Under the pieces are notes generated by a model. That model saw only the letters and a list, made by a program, of their open reading frames with translations. It had not been told where the DNA came from and made no database searches. The translations under genes and the position numbers were made by a program. Positions 6,206 to 8,748 of a DNA stretch of 8,748 bases are shown piece by piece (position 1 is the first letter of the stretch; each line of letters begins with the position of its first letter). Source of the DNA: DATILI01 sp035476635 (lineage in GTDB: Bacteria; Pseudomonadota; Gammaproteobacteria; Burkholderiales; Burkholderiaceae_C); assembly GCA_035476635.1 (NCBI GenBank), contig DATILI010000144.1, positions 1 to 8,748 on the forward strand, in the 5' to 3' direction.

Positions 6206-7099
6206 TCGCGAAGGAACCGCGCCTTCGACCGACCGGAACGCCTCGATGAACTGCCCGGCAATCTTCGGCGATCGCTCGCCCAGGGGCAGCACGGCCTGGA
6301 TCGTCACGGGGACTTCTGGCAGCAGGGTGCGGACCTGAAGCGTGTCGGTGGTCATGGCGGCCGCGGTGAATGAATCGATGATGGCCGGGCCAAAGCCTTG
6401 CTCGGCCAACACCATGGCAATGTGGTGCGTCTGCGCGGTCAGCCCGCCCTTGGTATCCAGCTTTTGCCGAGCGAACAGTTCAGCCAGCATGGCCCCGATG
6501 GGATCGCGCTCGTCGATGCGGATGAACGGGCTTCGCATCGCGTCGGCCATGTCGATGGTCGTGCGCCGGTCAGCGGCGCGCGGCACGCGTTGCGAAACCC
6601 AGACCAGCCGCCCGGTGGCGACGTGGACGTGGTTCACCGCTGGATGCTGCGCGGCCCCATAGACGATGCCCAGATCGCCTTCGCGCAGTGCGATCGCCTG
6701 CAATATATCGACCGAGTGCAGGATTCGAATGGCAACGGAGACGTCGGGTTGCTGCTTGCGAAACAGCCGCAGCGCGTCAGGCAAGGCACGCACCGCCAGC
6801 GAGGGGACGATGAGCAGGCGCAGCTCGGTGACCGCGCCACCGCGAAGGCCACTGGCGAGCCTGCGCACCGACTCGAGCTGCGACATCAGCTTCTGGACTT
6901 CCGGGTAGAGCGCCCGGGCCTCGCTGGTCGGCTCCAGCCGGTTGCGCTGTCGCGTGAACAAGGCATAGCCAAGCTGGAGTTCGGTGTGCTGCAGGGTCTG
7001 CGTGACGGCCGGTTGCGTGACGTGCAGCAGGCGGGCCGCGCCGCTGACGGTGCCCGTCAACATGATGGCGTTGAACGCCTCAATCTGCTTGGTGCGCAT
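6197..7099 (-). CDS. LysR-type transcriptional regulator (NocR/OccR-like)
   Basis: This 300-residue DNA-binding regulator has the standard LysR layout: an N-terminal winged helix-turn-helix (residues 1-60, with helices around SGAARLLHVTQPAVTQTLQ at 19-37), a linker helix (about 60-90) and a C-terminal two-lobed effector-binding domain (about 90-290). The N-terminus resembles NocR/OccR, the opine/amino acid regulators, which is a weak hint of an amino acid ligand. It is transcribed away from the binding-protein gene 7249-8157, the usual arrangement for a LysR regulator and its target, and a T-N11-A operator lies 28 bp upstream of its own start, placed for both autorepression and target activation. 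The ribosome site is weak. The start (MRTKQIEAF) is chosen by family alignment. Its stop overlaps the 3' end of gshB. Confidence 0.92.
   Translation of the reverse strand: MRTKQIEAFNAIMLTGTVSGAARLLHVTQPAVTQTLQHTELQLGYALFTRQRNRLEPTSEARALYPEVQKLMSQLESVRRLASGLRGGAVTELRLLIVPSLAVRALPDALRLFRKQQPDVSVAIRILHSVDILQAIALREGDLGIVYGAAQHPAVNHVHVATGRLVWVSQRVPRAADRRTTIDMADAMRSPFIRIDERDPIGAMLAELFARQKLDTKGGLTAQTHHIAMVLAEQGFGPAIIDSFTAAAMTTDTLQVRTLLPEVPVTIQAVLPLGERSPKIAGQFIEAFRSVEGAVPSRSS
6209..6227 (+). terminator. Possible hairpin at the gshB/lysR tail-to-tail junction
   Basis: CGAAGG (6209-6214) and CCTTCG (6222-6227) form a six-pair stem with a 7-nt loop, starting 4 nt after the gshB stop and lying inside the last codons of lysR on the other strand. 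No T-run follows on the + strand, so any terminating role for the gshB transcript is tentative. There is no other non-coding room for a terminator at this convergent junction. Confidence 0.27.
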
Positions 7100-7126
7100 G
7101 GTGGTTTGGGGTCAGCCCTGAGTTGG

Positions 7127-7145
7127 CCATAAGGCTGCCTTATGG
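7127..7145. promoter_or_regulatory. LysR-type operator, perfect inverted repeat with T-N11-A
   Basis: CCATAAGG-CTG-CCTTATGG has 8-bp arms matching without error around a 3-bp centre. Its core ATAA-N7-TTAT contains the T-N11-A pattern typical of LysR-family recognition sites. It sits 28 bp from the lysR start and about 100 bp from the start of the binding-protein gene. The symmetry is seen directly; binding by the adjacent regulator is inferred from the family and the divergent layout. Confidence 0.7.
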
Positions 7146-7165
7146 AATTCTACTTCTTCGAATTC
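7145..7165. promoter_or_regulatory. Second symmetric element, possible LysR activation site
   Basis: GAATTC-N9-GAATTC shares one base with the first operator. Its ATTC-N9-GAAT core again contains T-N11-A, and its centre lies 19 bp from the centre of the first repeat, close to the two-turn spacing between recognition and activation sites of LysR regulators. Because GAATTC is self-complementary the element is both a direct and an inverted repeat. Confidence 0.4.
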
Positions 7166-7238
7166 GACAGCACGCCGCATTGAACCCAGAATTCACGGCA
7201 TTGCGAAGAAGCCCTTTTGTTCAACCTCGATCTCCCAA

Positions 7239-7244
7239 AGGAAG
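7239..7244 (+). promoter_or_regulatory. Ribosome binding site that decides the binding-protein start
   Basis: AGGAAG (within AAAGGAAG, 7237-7244) ends 4 nt before the ATG at 7249. The same frame is open back to 7123, but that start would place the operator inside the gene and bury the signal peptide, so 7249 is chosen. Confidence 0.75.
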
Positions 7245-7248
7245 CGCC

Positions 7249-8157
7249 ATGCAGAAACCCCCGAAAATTCTTTTGACGTTCGCGGCGGCCGCTGCGCTTG
7301 CCGTAGTAACGGCGGTGCCCGCCGTGGCGCAACCCGCGCCCACGCTGGAAAAAGCCAAGAGCAGCGGCACCCTCGCGGTGGCCTATCGCGAAGCATCGAT
7401 TCCTTTTTCCTACCTGGACGGCAATGCGCAACCCGTCGGGTTCGGCTGGGACGTCTGCGCGGCGATCGTCGAAGAGGTCAAGAAGGCCGTCGGCCGGCCG
7501 GACCTCAAGGTCACCACGCAAGCCGTCACATCCGCCAACCGCATTCCGCTTCTGCAAAACGGAACGATCGACATCGAGTGCGGATCAACGACCAACAATG
7601 CCGAGAGGCAGCAACAGGTCGCCTTTGCCACCAATTATTTCTACACCGGCACGCGCTTTCTGGTCCGGTCGGGATCGCCGGTCAAGGCCATCGAAGACTT
7701 GAAGGGCAAGTCCGTGGTGTCGACGGCGGGCACCACCAACATTCGCGTCATCCGCGTCTTGAATGAGCAAAAGAAGCTGGACATGAACTTGCTGAGCGCA
7801 CGTGACCATGCCGAGTCCGCACTGCTGGTGCAAACTGGCCGCGCCGATGCCTTCGCCATGGACGACATCCTGCTCTACGGCATCCGAGCGAACGCCGCGA
7901 ACCCGGCAGAGCTCGCGGTTGCCGGCGAAGCGATCCAGGTCGAGCCCTACGCGATCATGCTGCGCAAGGGCGATCCGGCGTTCAAGCAGCTGGTCGACGG
8001 AACCATCGCGCGCCTGATCAAAAGCGGCGACTTCGAAAAGCTCTACGCCAAGTGGTTCATGTCGCCGATCCCGCCAAAGGGCATCAACCTGAATGCGCCA
8101 ATGAGCACGGAATTGCGCAACAACCTCAAAGCCCTGTCGGACCGACCTGCAAGCTGA
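7249..8157 (+). CDS. GltI-like periplasmic glutamate/aspartate ABC transporter binding protein
   Basis: This 302-residue solute-binding protein (SBP_bac_3 family) captures an amino acid in the periplasm for an ABC importer. Residues 1-27 are a signal peptide: Lys residues, a hydrophobic Ala/Val core and an AVA-Q cleavage site. There is no lipobox Cys. It follows E. coli GltI closely: YREASIPFSY (46-55), SANRIPLLQNG (95-105), ECGSTTNN (110-117), SARDHAES (183-190), AMDD (203-206) and WFMSPIPPKGIN (269-280). Arg48, Ser95, Arg98, Ser113 and His187 line up with ligand contacts described for the GltI-type aspartate/glutamate-binding protein, so L-Glu/L-Asp or a close dicarboxylate analogue is expected. 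No permease or ATPase gene follows directly; a racemase gene starts 13 nt later. Transporter parts may lie beyond the window or be shared. Regulation is probably by the divergent LysR protein. Not named gltI because orthology is unproven. Confidence 0.92.
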   Translation: MQKPPKILLTFAAAAALAVVTAVPAVAQPAPTLEKAKSSGTLAVAYREASIPFSYLDGNAQPVGFGWDVCAAIVEEVKKAVGRPDLKVTTQAVTSANRIPLLQNGTIDIECGSTTNNAERQQQVAFATNYFYTGTRFLVRSGSPVKAIEDLKGKSVVSTAGTTNIRVIRVLNEQKKLDMNLLSARDHAESALLVQTGRADAFAMDDILLYGIRANAANPAELAVAGEAIQVEPYAIMLRKGDPAFKQLVDGTIARLIKSGDFEKLYAKWFMSPIPPKGINLNAPMSTELRNNLKALSDRPAS

Positions 8158-8159
8158 GC

Positions 8160-8165
8160 AGGGGA
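8160..8165 (+). promoter_or_regulatory. Ribosome binding site that decides the racemase start
   Basis: AGGGGA lies 5 nt before the ATG at 8171. It abuts or overlaps the earlier in-frame ATG at 8165, which would leave no spacing, so 8171 is preferred; the difference is only two residues. Confidence 0.55.
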
Positions 8166-8170
8166 TGAAG

Positions 8171-8748
8171 ATGGAGGCAGCAAACACCAAGGGTGTCATC
8201 GGCGTGCTGGGTGGCATGGGGCCGTTGGCAACGGTCGACTTCATGCACAAGCTGCTCGACGCGACGCCTGCGGAGTTCGACCAGGACCATGTTCCGATCG
8301 TCGTCAGCTCCATTCCGCAAATTCCCGACCGCAGTGCCGCGTTTCGTGGCAACGGCAGCTCGCCCCTGGCGGCAATGATCGAAAGCGGAAGGCGCTTGAG
8401 CAGCGCCGGCGCCGAGCTGGTGGTCGTGCCTTGCAACACCGCGCACCTGTGGTTCAACGAACTTCGGGCGGCACTCGATTTGCCGATGCTGCATATCGTG
8501 GACGCAGCGCTCGAAGACGTCCTCGCCATGGTGGAGCCGAGCGCACCCATCGGCCTGCTGTGCACCGACGCAACGCTGGCCTCCGGCCTGTATGTCGAGC
8601 GCTCGCAACGCAGCGCAACATCAAGCGCGCAGCGCCGATGGGAGTTGCCCACCGATCAGGAAATGCGCACGCTGGTCATGCCGGGCATCGAAGCCGTCAA
8701 GGCCGGCCAATCCGATCGCGCTTCAGCCCTGCTGCAGGAAGCCGCGCA
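8171..8748 (+). CDS. Aspartate/glutamate racemase family protein, 3' end missing
   Basis: The open frame runs off the window after 192 residues. It belongs to the cofactor-independent aspartate/glutamate racemase family, which interconverts L- and D-amino acids with two cysteines. Visible motifs are GVLGGMGPLATVDF (11-24), DQDHVPIVV (37-45), PQIPDRSAAF (49-58), the first catalytic cysteine in VVPCNTAHLWF (Cys88) and LLCTDATLASGLY (129-141). The second catalytic Cys, normally in a LGCTE-like motif near residue 200, would lie just past the window end, so activity cannot be judged. The gene begins 13 nt after the GltI-like gene, indicating one operon and suggesting that the imported amino acid, or its D-form, is the substrate. 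Some relatives (E. coli YgeA) act on other amino acids, so aspartate is only the default guess. The enzyme is expected in the cytoplasm, as no signal peptide is seen. Confidence 0.88.
   Translation, partial: MEAANTKGVIGVLGGMGPLATVDFMHKLLDATPAEFDQDHVPIVVSSIPQIPDRSAAFRGNGSSPLAAMIESGRRLSSAGAELVVVPCNTAHLWFNELRAALDLPMLHIVDAALEDVLAMVEPSAPIGLLCTDATLASGLYVERSQRSATSSAQRRWELPTDQEMRTLVMPGIEAVKAGQSDRASALLQEAA

Larger units (their letters stand above)
7100..7248. promoter_or_regulatory. Divergent regulatory region between lysR and the binding-protein gene
   Basis: This 149-nt intergenic segment serves two divergent genes. It contains the main inverted repeat at 7127-7145, a second symmetric element at 7145-7165, a third GAATTC at 7189-7194, TGAA-N7-TTCA at 7181-7195, and an 8-bp inverted repeat pair CTTCTTCG (7153-7160) and CGAAGAAG (7204-7211). 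On the - strand TAGAAT (7152-7147) matches a -10 box at five of six positions, but no fitting -35 is visible. No convincing + strand promoter is visible, consistent with an activator-dependent promoter. Confidence 0.6.

Noticed and set aside
7123..7248. N-terminal extension of the binding protein
   Set aside because: It would run through the operator and displace the signal peptide from the N-terminus; the ATG at 7249 has a strong ribosome site.
7585..8652. 355-codon - strand frame opposite the binding protein and racemase
   Set aside because: It spans two real genes on the other strand and shows no domain; the + strand proteins have clear family motifs.

Overview
The window is GC-rich bacterial chromosome, most likely from a Burkholderiales betaproteobacterium of the Comamonadaceae type. 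That placement rests on recognising the proteins: the proteobacterial (T. ferrooxidans-type) glutamate-cysteine ligase, a full-length Kup and a 316-residue E. coli-like GshB. No rRNA or other marker gene is present to confirm it. There are seven genes, two of them cut by the window edges. No tRNA, rRNA, insertion sequence, CRISPR array or phage gene was seen.

Left part (1-6205, all + strand): the 3' part of proA (proline synthesis) is followed by gshA, kup, a Nu-class-like glutathione S-transferase gene and gshB. Both enzymes of glutathione synthesis therefore flank a potassium importer and a glutathione-binding oxidoreductase. A stem-loop follows the proA stop directly. A short AT-rich promoter-like segment with three 10-bp-phased CAATT repeats precedes gshA. 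A perfect 14-bp palindrome lies just after the gshA stop. The kup-gst-gshB spacings are short (40 and 25 nt), which fits co-transcription.

Right part (6197-8748): a LysR-type regulator on the - strand runs into the end of gshB, with a 9-nt tail-to-tail overlap. It is divergent from a + strand pair: a GltI-like periplasmic dicarboxylic amino acid binding protein and a partial aspartate/glutamate-type racemase 13 nt downstream. The 149-nt divergent intergenic region holds a perfect 8+3+8 inverted repeat that fits the LysR T-N11-A box, plus a second symmetric element beside it. This looks like a self-contained amino acid uptake and racemisation cassette under its own regulator, placed next to a housekeeping glutathione locus.

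Nothing here is a clearly new class of system. The most interesting parts are the LysR/binding-protein/racemase cassette with its operator architecture, and the glutathione-potassium gene grouping.
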